From JAENVT01 sp031412355 (GTDB lineage Bacteria > Actinomycetota > Acidimicrobiia > Acidimicrobiales > Ilumatobacteraceae): a DNA stretch of 20,045 nucleotides. The position numbers and the translations under genes are program-made. Below, piece after piece: positions 1 through 7,665 of this stretch (its first letter is position 1; each line of letters begins with the position of its first letter). A model generated the notes under the pieces. That model searched no databases, had not been told where the DNA came from, and worked only from the letters and a program-made list of their open reading frames with translations. Location of the stretch: assembly GCA_031412355.1 (NCBI GenBank), contig JANOCR010000285.1:1-20045 (forward strand), given 5' to 3'.

Positions 1-699
1 CGTGTCGTGGTGCACGACGGATTCGAAGCCGAGGCGGTCCGCGCCGCGGCCGAAGCAGGCGCCACGTTGGTGTCGTTGGTTCCGACCGCACTCCGGCGCA
101 TCGATCCAGACCTCTTCCGCTTCATCGTGCTCGGCGGGTCGCGGCCGCCCGCCGACCTGCCCGCCAATGTGGTCACGACGTACGGAATGACCGAGACAGG
201 GAGCGGCGTGGTGTACGACGGGCGACCCCTCGACGACGTCGAGATCCGCGTCGACGCGCAGGCCGAGATCCACCTGCGCTGCCCCATGCTGCTGCGCTGC
301 TACCGCGACGGCTCCAACCCATTGGTCGACGGCTGGTTCGCGACGGGCGACCTCGGCGAGATTGGCGACGACGGCCGGCTGACCGTGCACGGCAGGCGCG
401 ACGACATGATCGTCACGGGTGGAGAAAACGTGTGGCCAGCGGTGGTCGAAGCTGCGTTGTCGGAACACCCGGCGGTCGCCGCCGTCACCGTCGCCGGGAT
501 GCCAGACATCGAATGGGGGCAACGCGTCGTCGCCTGGGTCGTACCCACCGATGCGTCGAGCCCGCCGACGCTGGAATCAATTCGCTCGATCGTCGCGGCA
601 TCCCTGCCGATGTACATGGCACCGAAAGAGATCTATCTCGTCGACAGTCTTGCGACCACCTCGTCGGGCAAGGTGCGTCGACAGGAATTGCCCGACTAA
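1..699 (+). CDS. menE: o-succinylbenzoate-CoA ligase-like AMP-forming acyl-CoA ligase, 3' part
   Basis: Cut by the left window edge: the frame is open from base 1, so the true start lies upstream and any internal GTG near base 7 is not the start. About 232 C-terminal residues are visible. They carry the adenylate-forming signatures in order: TYGMTET followed by GVVYDG near bases 178-220, the WFATGDLGEIGDDGRL core with GRRDDMIVTGGENVWP, and the C-terminal SGKVRRQEL holding the catalytic lysine. The YGMTET...VYDG...PLDDVEIRV arrangement resembles actinobacterial MenE, which activates o-succinylbenzoate with ATP and CoA in menaquinone synthesis. No other men gene is visible in the window, so a different acid substrate remains possible. 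The family assignment is firm and the substrate is inferred. Confidence 0.75.
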   Translation, partial: RVVVHDGFEAEAVRAAAEAGATLVSLVPTALRRIDPDLFRFIVLGGSRPPADLPANVVTTYGMTETGSGVVYDGRPLDDVEIRVDAQAEIHLRCPMLLRCYRDGSNPLVDGWFATGDLGEIGDDGRLTVHGRRDDMIVTGGENVWPAVVEAALSEHPAVAAVTVAGMPDIEWGQRVVAWVVPTDASSPPTLESIRSIVAASLPMYMAPKEIYLVDSLATTSSGKVRRQELPD

Positions 700-770
700 C
701 CGACTAAGGTCGCCCTTCATGCGGAATGATTGTTCGGAACACTCGATGAACTTGGTCGGAGCGGCCCAGG

Positions 771-2090
771 GTGAATTCGACTGACGTCTCGGCTCGGCTC
801 TCGCCCGCCTACTGGCGTCTGTGGACGGCTAGTGCCATCTCCAACCTCGGCGATGGTGTCCTCATCGTCGCCCTGCCTCTGCTCGCCTCACGGCTCACGC
901 GCAGCGAGTTGTCGATCGCGTTCATCGGTGTGGCCGCGGCACTGCCATGGTTGCTGCTGTCGCTTCCGATCGGAGCCATGGTCGACCGCATCGATCACCG
1001 ACTGCTCATGGTGCGCGCCGACGTCTTTAGGGCCACGGTGGTCGGCGCCCTGGCAATCGTGGTCGCATTGGAGAACGCCGAGATCTGGATGTTGTGGCTC
1101 GCGGCCGGCTGCCTCGGCGTCGCCGAGGTGTTCTTCGACAACGCATCGCAAGCGATGGTGCCGTCGTTGGTGCCGCTCGAGGCTCTCGAAAAGGCCAACG
1201 GTCGCCGGTTCGCTGTCGAGATTGCGGCCAACAGTTTCGTCGGCACCCCGATCGGCAGTCTGCTGTTCGTCTCCGCAATGTGGCTGCCGTTCGGCTTCGA
1301 CGCGGCCACCTTTGCCATCGCCGCGGCCCTTGTGTTCACCATTCGGGCTGCTACGACATCGAAGCCATCGACCACAGAAAAGCCGCGCCTCTTGCGTACC
1401 GAGATCGCCGAGGGCCTGCGCTGGCTGTCGGGAAATCGCGTATTGCGCGGCCTTGCGATCGCTGCCGGGCTATCGGTCCTCGGGATGCAGATGACGGCGG
1501 CGATCTTCGTGCTGTTCGCGCAAGACCTGCTCGACATCAGCGACCGCTGGTATGGCGCCCTGATCGCGATCGGCGCGATCGGTGCCGTTGCCGGCGGCCT
1601 GGTGGCCGAGCGCCTGACCAAGAAGTTTGGTTCGCTGGCGATCATCTACGGAACCGTCATCGTGTGGACGCTGTGCATGTTCGCCGAGGGGTTCTGGCCG
1701 CGCCTTTGGGTCAGTGCCGCAGCGACAGTGGCGATGGCATTCGGAACAATGGTGTGGAACACCGTGACGGTCTCGCTGCGCCAACGGATCGTCCCACCGC
1801 ACCTGTTCGGACGGGTCAACAGCGTGTACAGGTGGCTGGTCTGGGGCTCGATCTCGATCGGTGCAGCACTCGGCGGCGTCGTCGCCCATCAGTTCGGGCT
1901 GCGCGCACCTTTCTTCGTTGGCGCCGCCTTCGGCGGGGTCGCCCTGCTCTCACTGTTCTTCTCGATCACGCCGGGCACGCTCAGCGACACAGTACGGAGA
2001 CCGCAAATGTCCGCCATCGCAGTCGCAGCCGGTGCCATGGACGACACTCCTGTCGACTTGGGGGAATCATGGCCGGAAGACTTCCGCTGA
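771..2090 (+). CDS. MFS transporter (EntS/MFS_3-like exporter)
   Basis: A 439-residue polytopic membrane protein with about 12 hydrophobic segments. It opens with a short cytoplasmic tail and a first helix around residues 20-40. The loop 2-3 MFS signature GAMVDRIDHRLLM is at about residues 68-80, and a second RLTKKFG-like loop marks the start of the C-terminal half. The start is a GTG with a purine-rich GCCCAGG just before it; no better start is visible in the 71-base gap after the upstream ligase. The overall pattern resembles the EntS-like exporter branch of the major facilitator superfamily, which moves small molecules out of the cell by proton exchange. The substrate cannot be read from the sequence. 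The gene may be cotranscribed with the ligase. It converges on the next gene, and the 77 bases between them show no clear terminator. Confidence 0.85.
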   Translation: MNSTDVSARLSPAYWRLWTASAISNLGDGVLIVALPLLASRLTRSELSIAFIGVAAALPWLLLSLPIGAMVDRIDHRLLMVRADVFRATVVGALAIVVALENAEIWMLWLAAGCLGVAEVFFDNASQAMVPSLVPLEALEKANGRRFAVEIAANSFVGTPIGSLLFVSAMWLPFGFDAATFAIAAALVFTIRAATTSKPSTTEKPRLLRTEIAEGLRWLSGNRVLRGLAIAAGLSVLGMQMTAAIFVLFAQDLLDISDRWYGALIAIGAIGAVAGGLVAERLTKKFGSLAIIYGTVIVWTLCMFAEGFWPRLWVSAAATVAMAFGTMVWNTVTVSLRQRIVPPHLFGRVNSVYRWLVWGSISIGAALGGVVAHQFGLRAPFFVGAAFGGVALLSLFFSITPGTLSDTVRRPQMSAIAVAAGAMDDTPVDLGESWPEDFR

Positions 2091-2167
2091 CGACTAGAAA
2101 GCCGCCAACCACAACACGCTGCTCACGACGGGGTGCAATAACTGGCAGTTCGACGCCCAGCGACGCT

Positions 2168-2707
2168 CTACCGCATCTGATCCCTGTCCGTGCGCACCAG
2201 AAAATTCACTTCGATCGTTCCAGATTCGATGGCGACAGCATGAGGGACGCCTGGCGGAATGGGGTGGCGGTCGCCAGCGCCTAGATGGAGTGCGACCGCC
2301 GGCTCCGTCTGCATCGTGATCTGCGCCGAGCCCGACATCACACGTAACAGCCCCCAGGTGCCCGTTGCCACACGGTGGTTCCGTCGCAATCCCCCCGGCA
2401 ACGTCGACTCATCGAACGGACCGGCGGTGCGCACAACCGTGAGCCCCTCGGGTAGCTCGAATCGGTCGCACAGCGGACAGTCCAGTGTCGAGCCGAGGTG
2501 TTCGTGTCGTCCGCTCTCCGTCTCGACCCAGGGTCGAGGTGCGAATGGCGGGCAGTGACGCACGTGTTGCGCATGGAGACAGGCGAGGTCCGCCACCCAG
2601 TCGCCGAGCTCGTCCTGCTGGAATCCGGTGATCTCGCGCTGCACGACGTCCATCCAACCTGAGAAGGACGTCGATCCGACGGCGCGGGCGACGGATCGCC
2701 GATTCAT
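2168..2707 (-). CDS. DUF3565-DUF1971 fusion protein
   Basis: A 179-residue protein if it starts at the ATG at 2707, or 161 residues from the ATG at 2653. The second start gives MDVVQREITG, which fits the usual DUF3565 N-terminus better; neither has a strong Shine-Dalgarno. Numbering below is from 2707. Residues about 20-85 form the DUF3565 part, with GFQQDELGDWVADLACLHAQ, HVRHCPP and LDCPLCDR; C43, H45, H48, H51, C52, C77 and C80 look like a metal site. Residues about 86-172 match DUF1971, a cupin-like fold, with GLRRNHRVATGTWGLLRV and PPGVPHAV. DUF1971 is found in E. coli YeaR, which responds to nitrate and nitric oxide, and in TehB-like proteins, so a role in reactive-nitrogen or metal stress is inferred, not shown. 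It is the last gene of a leftward series and follows a striking inverted repeat. Confidence 0.8.
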   Translation of the reverse strand: MNRRSVARAVGSTSFSGWMDVVQREITGFQQDELGDWVADLACLHAQHVRHCPPFAPRPWVETESGRHEHLGSTLDCPLCDRFELPEGLTVVRTAGPFDESTLPGGLRRNHRVATGTWGLLRVMSGSAQITMQTEPAVALHLGAGDRHPIPPGVPHAVAIESGTIEVNFLVRTDRDQMR

Positions 2708-2723
2708 TGTGACGGTGGAGACG

Positions 2724-2769
2724 TTTGCGCGAGACAAACCGCGGTCGGCCACACTTTGTCTCGCGCAAA
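2724..2769. promoter_or_regulatory. Perfect 15-bp inverted repeat before the DUF3565-DUF1971 gene
   Basis: Left arm TTTGCGCGAGACAAA (2724-2738) and right arm TTTGTCTCGCGCAAA (2755-2769) are exact reverse complements with a 16-base spacer. Each arm is also a loose dyad, TTTG-N7-CAAA, so the element can be read as two operators in opposite orientation with centres 31 bases apart, about three helical turns. It lies in the 94-base gap between the VOC gene and the fusion gene, 17 bases upstream of the 2707 start. As RNA it would form a 15-bp stem, but no U-run follows, so a simple intrinsic terminator is less likely. The binding protein is unknown. Confidence 0.7.
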
Positions 2770-2801
2770 TCGCTTTTGCCGGTCGCCGCCCACCGCCACC
2801 G

Positions 2802-3221
2802 CTACGACGCCGACCCGACGGCGCTGGCGCACACCTCCAGTTCCATGCCGTCCGGATCGCGGAAGAACAGTGACCATTCGTCACCAAGCCGCTGGATCTC
2901 GCCGATCTCCGCGCCGGCGGCAACCAGCCGGTGCTTGACCTGCTCGAGCACTTCTTTCGAGTCGACGGCGAGCGCATAGTGATCGATGGCTCCGCGGTGA
3001 CCCTGCTTGCGGCGTTCGCCGATGATGTCGTCGGCAGCGACCTCGAACACGTTGAGCCACGCACCGCCCCCGAGATCGAGAATCGACATCCGCGGATGGT
3101 CGCCTTCGGCATCCATCTCGAACACCAAGTCGGCCTCGAACGCCGCCCGGTAGAACGCTACGGTGCGTTCCATGTCGGAGGTCAAGGTAGCGACATGGTT
3201 GAACCCCGAAGTAACTGGCAT
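2802..3221 (-). CDS. VOC-family (glyoxalase/dioxygenase fold) protein
   Basis: A 139-residue single-domain protein with two beta-alpha-beta-beta-beta halves typical of the vicinal oxygen chelate fold. Likely metal ligands sit in the usual H-E-H-E pattern: H9 in FNHVA, E60 in NVFE, H81 in IDHYALAV and E129 in DPDGMELEV. The FFRDPDGMELEV ending is a hallmark of the family. The ATG start has a good Shine-Dalgarno (AAGGAAGGG, eight bases upstream). The gene begins 25 bases after the SDR gene and is probably cotranscribed with it. Members carry out isomerase, lyase, dioxygenase or drug-binding roles; nothing here selects one, though pairing with an SDR suggests a small-molecule catabolic or detoxification step. 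Confidence 0.85.
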   Translation of the reverse strand: MPVTSGFNHVATLTSDMERTVAFYRAAFEADLVFEMDAEGDHPRMSILDLGGGAWLNVFEVAADDIIGERRKQGHRGAIDHYALAVDSKEVLEQVKHRLVAAGAEIGEIQRLGDEWSLFFRDPDGMELEVCASAVGSAS

Positions 3222-3246
3222 GAGGTGAACCCTTCCTTGTCTCGAA

Positions 3247-4014
3247 CTAGTTCATTGCTCCTGAGCGCACTCCCGCGCCGCCGTCGATCACGTAGGTCTC
3301 GCCCGTTATCCACGACGCCAGGTCGGATGCCAGGAATGTGGCCAGGTTGGCGATGTCTTGCGGCTCGCCGAGGCGGCGCAGCGGCATCGAGGCCGCCAGG
3401 CTGTCGCCGTAGTTGGCGACCAGCACGGCCGCAAAGTCGGTCTTCACCAGGCCAGGGGCGATGCCCACGACCCTTGTGGGACCGAGTTCGCCGCCCAACT
3501 GCCGGGTCAGGTGGATGAGGGCTGCCTTGGTCAGGTTGTACACGCCGAGGGCGCCCTCGCTGCGCAAGCCGCCGACCGAGGCGATGTTGATGATCACGCC
3601 CGGCTTGTCGCGCATCGCCTGTTCCCATGCCGCCTGGCACCAGAAGACCGGGCCGCGCAGATTGACCTGGAATGTCTTGTCGAACCGTCCCTCGTCGACC
3701 TCCAGCGTCGGGCCAAAGTACGGATTCGTCGCAGCGTTGTTGACGAGGATGTCGAGCCCACCGAATCGTTCGATGGTCGCGGCAACGCATGCCTTGGCCG
3801 AGGCCACGTCGCCTGCGTTGGCCGCGAAGACAGCAGTCTCACCAGCCGCCCCCGATTCGTCGATCTCGGCCGCGGCGACTTCCAGTTGGTCCTGCTTGCG
3901 CGAGCTCAGCATCACCTTGGCGCCGGCCTCGGCGAGCGACCCGGCGATCGCTCGCCCTATTCCCTTCGAGGCACCCGTCACCAGCGCGACCTTGCCCTCC
4001 AACGAAACCAGCAT
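3247..4014 (-). CDS. SDR-family NAD(P)-dependent oxidoreductase
   Basis: A 255-residue classical short-chain dehydrogenase. The Rossmann cofactor motif TGASKGIG is at residues 13-20, NNAA at 92-95 and the structural N118 in QVNLRG. The catalytic triad is S146 (NIASVGG), Y159 and K163 (YNLTK). The C-terminal part has the usual APGLVKTDF, PLRRLGEPQDIA and ITGETYVIDGGAG blocks. It reduces or oxidises a carbonyl/alcohol with NAD(H) or NADP(H); the substrate is not predictable. The pattern is also close to FabG-like 3-oxoacyl reductases. It starts nine bases after the CNNM gene stop and has only a weak Shine-Dalgarno, so it probably depends on readthrough from the upstream genes. Confidence 0.9.
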   Translation of the reverse strand: MLVSLEGKVALVTGASKGIGRAIAGSLAEAGAKVMLSSRKQDQLEVAAAEIDESGAAGETAVFAANAGDVASAKACVAATIERFGGLDILVNNAATNPYFGPTLEVDEGRFDKTFQVNLRGPVFWCQAAWEQAMRDKPGVIINIASVGGLRSEGALGVYNLTKAALIHLTRQLGGELGPTRVVGIAPGLVKTDFAAVLVANYGDSLAASMPLRRLGEPQDIANLATFLASDLASWITGETYVIDGGAGVRSGAMN

Positions 4015-4023
4015 CTGGCAAAA

Positions 4024-5322
4024 CTAACTGGTGTTGGCATGCGGCAACGAGGCGCCGCCATCGGGCTCGAGGCTGACCCTGACGCGGCGAATGCGCCGAC
4101 CCTTCACCTCAGTCGCCGTGAAGCGCCATCCATCCTTGCTCACGCTCTCGCCCATCTCGGGCACGTGTTCGAGTGTTCCGAACAGGAAGCCGGCAACGGT
4201 TTCCCAATCGTCATCGGGTAGTCCGAGGTCAAGCAGTTCGTTGAGGTCGGAGATGCTCATGCCGCCGTCGACCGAGTAGTCGCCATTCGGAAGGCGCTGG
4301 AACTCGGCGTCGTCCAGGTCGTGCTCGTCGACGATTTCGCCGACCAACTCCTCGAGACAGTCCTCCAGCGTGATCAGCCCGGCCAGCGCACCGTACTCGT
4401 CGGCCACGAGGGCGAGATGGAACTTCTCGGCCTGCATCTCGCGCATCAATCGATTGACCGGCTTGTTCTCGGGAATGAACCGGGCACTGCGGACCAGCTC
4501 CGTCAGGGGGTGATCGCCCTGGCCGATTCGCTCGGCACGCATCAGGTCCTTGGTGTACGCGAGTCCGACCACGTCGTCGTCGCCGCCCGCACCAAGCACC
4601 GGCATTCGGCTGAAGCCATGTCCAATGGCCACGTCGAGTGCCTCGGTGATGGTCATCGAATCGTCGAGCGTCACGATGTCGGGACGCGGCATCATCACCT
4701 CGCGCGCCACAGTGTCGCCAAACTCGATGATGCTCTCGATCAGCTCTCGTTCCTCGTGCTCCACCACACCGTCGTCGGCTGCCGTCTCGACGATCCCGAG
4801 TAGCTCTGACTCCGTCACGAACGGGCCCTGCTCCAGGCCCTTGCCTCGAACAATGACGTTGGTGAGCGATATCAGCCACCGTGACACCACTCGCAACGGC
4901 GGAAACGCCACGAGCGCACTGATCGGTCGCGCAGTGGCAAGGGCGGCCTTTTGGGGATACAGCACCGCATATGTCTTCGGCACCGCTTCGGCCAGGACGA
5001 AGAACACCAGCACGTTCAAAGCGACGCCGACGATCACGCCGTAGGTACCCCACAGACGGGCGGCCAGGATGCCGGTGAGGGTGGCCTGCACGGTCTGACA
5101 GAGGTTGACGGTGAGCAGCAGTGGATTGACCCATCGCTCCGGTGCGCCGACCAACTTCTTCAGGGCGCGACCAGATTTGAATCCCTGATCTGCGAGGGAT
5201 GCCGCCTTCGGCTTGGTGATGCGCGACAGAGCCATCTCCGCAACCGACGTGAAGATGAGCACGATCAGCAGGACGAAGATCGTCACGAGCATCAACATGT
5301 CGACGTTGTTGAACGCGATCAC
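4024..5322 (-). CDS. CNNM/CorC-type membrane protein (hemolysin family, CBS domains)
   Basis: A 432-residue protein when started at the GTG at 5322. Residues about 5-190 form the CNNM (DUF21) membrane domain with hydrophobic segments such as MLMLVTIFVLLIVLIF and LNVLVFFVLAEAVPKTYAV. A CBS pair follows at about 195-330, beginning after VTESELLGIVETAADDGVVE, and includes REVMMPRPDIVTLD, GFSRMPVLG and LALVADEYGALAGLITLED. The CorC/HlyC C-terminal domain occupies about 345-425 (GDYSVDGGMSISDLNELL). Family members are linked to magnesium and cobalt efflux or homeostasis; the hemolysin name is historical. The chosen start overlaps the ybeY stop by four bases (GTGA), with AGGAG 11 bases upstream. 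The phoH-ybeY-corC order is widely conserved. Confidence 0.9.
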   Translation of the reverse strand: MIAFNNVDMLMLVTIFVLLIVLIFTSVAEMALSRITKPKAASLADQGFKSGRALKKLVGAPERWVNPLLLTVNLCQTVQATLTGILAARLWGTYGVIVGVALNVLVFFVLAEAVPKTYAVLYPQKAALATARPISALVAFPPLRVVSRWLISLTNVIVRGKGLEQGPFVTESELLGIVETAADDGVVEHEERELIESIIEFGDTVAREVMMPRPDIVTLDDSMTITEALDVAIGHGFSRMPVLGAGGDDDVVGLAYTKDLMRAERIGQGDHPLTELVRSARFIPENKPVNRLMREMQAEKFHLALVADEYGALAGLITLEDCLEELVGEIVDEHDLDDAEFQRLPNGDYSVDGGMSISDLNELLDLGLPDDDWETVAGFLFGTLEHVPEMGESVSKDGWRFTATEVKGRRIRRVRVSLEPDGGASLPHANTS

Positions 5323-5918
5323 GAGATGACGTGCTCCTGGCGGAAGGTGGCCGGCGCGGCGCCGTGCCACACGTAGAGCTCGAGGAGTTCCCTCTCGCGT
5401 GCCTGCATCGCGACCCGTTCGACGTCATCGGCGTGATCGTGGCCCAGCACGTGCAGCACACCGTGAACGACCAACAGGGCCAACTCGTCGTCGACCGTGC
5501 CGGCGTGTTCCGGTGCCTGTCGCGCCGCGACCGCAGGACAGATCACCACATCGCCAAGTAACAGCGGCATGTCGGCCGGGTCCGGCGGTGCGCGATCCGG
5601 GCCGCGGCTGGGCGGTTGACCATGCTGAACCATCTCGGCCTCGGCCGCGTCGATCGGGAATGCCAACACATCCGTCGGGCCCGGCTTACCCATGTAGCTG
5701 TCGTTCAACTCAGCCATCTCCCGTTCGCTGACGAAAAGTACCGCTAGTTCGGCAAGCCCTCGGACACCCTCGGCCACCAATACCTCGAGCGCGAGCTGTT
5801 GCCACCGTTGCAGATCGACTGGGATGTCGTTCTGTTCATCGGCGCAAAACACCTCGGGCACCCCGTCGCCGCCGACCCGCTGCTGGCGGGCGAGGCGCGG
5901 ACGGCCATCGTCGCTCAC
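5319..5918 (-). CDS. ybeY: Endoribonuclease YbeY (rRNA maturation factor)
   Basis: A 199-residue protein. The zinc-binding signature HGVLHVLGHDH supplies the H-x3-H-x5-H ligands at H152, H156 and H162. The upstream strand ELAVLFVSEREMAELNDSYM followed by PTDVLAFPID is also characteristic. YbeY is a single-strand RNase acting in 16S rRNA 3' end processing and ribosome quality control. The GTG at 5918 is chosen because it overlaps the phoH stop as GTGA and gives a continuous YbeY N-terminus; a GTG at 5861 is a possible but poorer start. A proline-rich insert of about 20 residues, near 95-118, precedes LLGDVVICP. The tight overlaps on both sides imply one operon with translational coupling. Confidence 0.93.
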   Translation of the reverse strand: MSDDGRPRLARQQRVGGDGVPEVFCADEQNDIPVDLQRWQQLALEVLVAEGVRGLAELAVLFVSEREMAELNDSYMGKPGPTDVLAFPIDAAEAEMVQHGQPPSRGPDRAPPDPADMPLLLGDVVICPAVAARQAPEHAGTVDDELALLVVHGVLHVLGHDHADDVERVAMQARERELLELYVWHGAAPATFRQEHVIS

Positions 5919-6883
5919 GGTCGCGCGGCCTTGCGTTCGTCTTGTCGTCCGTAGGCGGCCACGATGTCGGCGACAATCCGATGGCGAACGACATCGCCTG
6001 TTCCAAGACGCACGAACGCGAGCCCTTCGATGCCAGCCAGGGTGCGCTCGAGGCCCAGCAGACCACTGCGGCCGTCGGGCACGTCGACCTGCGTCGTATC
6101 GCCGGTGACGACGACCTTGGAGCCGAACCCGATTCTGGTCAGGAACATCTTCATCTGCTCTGGCGTCGCGTTCTGTGCTTCGTCGAGGATGATGAAACTG
6201 CTGTTCAGCGTGCGGCCCCGCATGAAAGCCAGGGGAGCCACTTCCACCGCCTGCCGTTCGAGCAAACGTTGCGCGCCCTCCGGTTCGACCATGTCGTAGA
6301 GGGCGTCGTACAACGGACGCAGATATGGATCGATCTTGGCCATCAGGTCGCCAGGAAGGAAGCCCAGGCGTTCGCCGGCCTCGACCGCAGGCCGAGTGAG
6401 GATGATTCGTTGCACCTGTTTGGACTGCAGCGCCTGAACAGCCATCGCCACCGCCAACCAACTCTTGCCGGTACCGGCAGGTCCGAGACCGAAGGTGATC
6501 ACGTTGTTGCGGATGGCGTCGATGTAGCGCTTCTGGCCGGCCGACTTCGGCCGCACCGGCTTGCCCTTGGCGCTGCGCATGATGTCGTCCGTCAGCACCG
6601 TGCTGGGCCGCTCGTTGTCGTGCACCATGGCGATCGAACGCCGCAGCATGCCCTCTTCGAGGTGCTGCCCGCCTTGAAGGACCACGATGAGTTCCTCGAA
6701 CAACCTGCTGACCAGTTCGGCTTGCGGGCCGTCGACGGTGATCTCGTTGCCCCTGACCACGATGGTCGCCGCCGGGAAGGCCTGCTCGATGGCTCGCAAG
6801 TTGACGTCGCGTTGACCCAGCAGCGCGGGCATGAGATGCGCACCTGGGACGATGACGCTGTACACCCCTGTGAGCGAGGTCAT
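5915..6883 (-). CDS. phoH: PhoH-family ATPase (YbeZ-like)
   Basis: A 322-residue P-loop ATPase. Walker A is GPAGTGKS at residues 134-141 and Walker B is IILDEAQN at 231-238. GDTTQVDVPDGRSGL, the conserved sensor-like block that follows, is also present. The first 100 residues form the KH-like N-terminal part found before PhoH domains. LLGQRDVNLRAIEQAF and the NEITVDG strand match actinobacterial PhoH proteins. The protein is thought to act in RNA metabolism together with YbeY, with which it is genetically and physically linked in several bacteria. Its stop TGA lies inside the GTGA shared with the ybeY start. Upstream are 108 non-coding bases that probably hold the promoter. Confidence 0.92.
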   Translation of the reverse strand: MTSLTGVYSVIVPGAHLMPALLGQRDVNLRAIEQAFPAATIVVRGNEITVDGPQAELVSRLFEELIVVLQGGQHLEEGMLRRSIAMVHDNERPSTVLTDDIMRSAKGKPVRPKSAGQKRYIDAIRNNVITFGLGPAGTGKSWLAVAMAVQALQSKQVQRIILTRPAVEAGERLGFLPGDLMAKIDPYLRPLYDALYDMVEPEGAQRLLERQAVEVAPLAFMRGRTLNSSFIILDEAQNATPEQMKMFLTRIGFGSKVVVTGDTTQVDVPDGRSGLLGLERTLAGIEGLAFVRLGTGDVVRHRIVADIVAAYGRQDERKAARP

Positions 6884-6915
6884 GTAGTCATCGGGGGCAT
6901 GTGGTCAGCGCGGTC

Positions 6916-6954
6916 ATGGGCAAGTTGGGCCCGGGATGGGACTCATTTGCCCAT
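6916..6954. repeat. 8-bp inverted repeat in the phoH upstream gap
   Basis: ATGGGCAA (6916-6923) and TTGCCCAT (6947-6954) are exact reverse complements around a 23-base spacer that is itself G/C-block rich (TTGGGCCCGGGATGGG). The element sits 33 bases upstream of the phoH start, inside the only non-coding gap before that operon. It could be an operator, part of the leader RNA, or a terminator for the GNAT-like gene. No U-run follows on either strand. The call is descriptive only. Confidence 0.4.
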
Positions 6955-6991
6955 ACGGTAGCGAACCGATGGAAGTTCCGTGACACCGTCG

Positions 6992-7615
6992 CTATCGCCG
7001 AGCAGGCACACCGGTGGAGCGCTCGGCTTGTGCCGGCTCCGCCACGGGTTTTTCGACATAGGCAGACGTCGCTGCGAAGTCGATGCAGAAGTAGCGCGAG
7101 ACGTCGAGCGGAACCAGCGGGGCGCCGCTGACCACCATCTTGGCCAATCGTTCCATCATCAGCGCCACCCCGCCCTCGTCGCGGGGCTGGTTGATCTCGG
7201 GAGAATCGAACACCAACAGCGCGCCCTCGGCGGCCTCGGTCCCCAAGACATCGCGCGCCATCCGCGTCAGTGCTCCCTTGGCGGCATACCGTGGGTGAAC
7301 GACCACGAACAGGATGTAGTGGACGGCTCCACGGCGGGCATGATCCGTGAAGTGGCGTTCGAAGAACGGCTGGCTGAGGTAACGGGTGGCGGCGATGTCG
7401 GTGGCGATCAGCACCATTGCGACTGGCTCGTCGTCGGCCCACAGCACCCACAGACGGTTGGTGGGATCAGCGATGGCCGCGTCGAACTCGGAGCGAAAGA
7501 ACATCTCCCGGCTTGCCGACTCCTCTGCCGTCTTGCGGTAAGCCAGTTCGTACAGATCCCACAGACGTTCGAGCAAGCCACGTTCAACCACGGAGTTGTG
7601 GCGGGTGACGAACAT
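6992..7615 (-). CDS. GNAT-like acetyltransferase-fold protein, function unknown
   Basis: A 207-residue protein starting at the ATG at 7615, which has a good upstream purine tract (GGAAAGGCAGGAA). Residues about 20-150 have the GNAT feel: an N-terminal helical pair, the strand LWVLWADDEPVAMVLIAT, the strand YILFVVVHPRYAAKGALTRM resembling the acetyl-CoA pyrophosphate-binding segment, then a helix and the strand GALLVFDSPEIN. The expected R/Q-x-x-G-x-G/A motif is only approximated by RYAAKG, so the call is tentative. The C-terminal part ends in a polar Ala/Pro/Arg tail. The gene is divergent from the cyclic-di-GMP gene and reads toward phoH. No substrate can be proposed. Confidence 0.55.
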   Translation of the reverse strand: MFVTRHNSVVERGLLERLWDLYELAYRKTAEESASREMFFRSEFDAAIADPTNRLWVLWADDEPVAMVLIATDIAATRYLSQPFFERHFTDHARRGAVHYILFVVVHPRYAAKGALTRMARDVLGTEAAEGALLVFDSPEINQPRDEGGVALMMERLAKMVVSGAPLVPLDVSRYFCIDFAATSAYVEKPVAEPAQAERSTGVPARR

Positions 7616-7665
7616 CGAGGAATTCCTGCCTTTCCGGTGACTGCTCGCGCGGGGAAAACCACCCC

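Noticed and set aside
731..741. TGTTCGGAACA, an 11-base dyad before the first MFS gene
   Set aside because: Arms of only five bases; expected by chance in GC-rich sequence and not at a convincing promoter position.
1094..2284. 396-residue rightward open frame within and beyond the first MFS gene
   Set aside because: Arg-rich shadow of the transporter frame; it crosses into the convergent neighbour without any signature.
5919..6461. N-terminal extension of the ybeY frame to 6461
   Set aside because: The added residues lie antisense-free but out of frame within phoH, are Arg/Pro/Gly-rich and unlike YbeY; the GTGA-linked GTG at 5918 is the better start.
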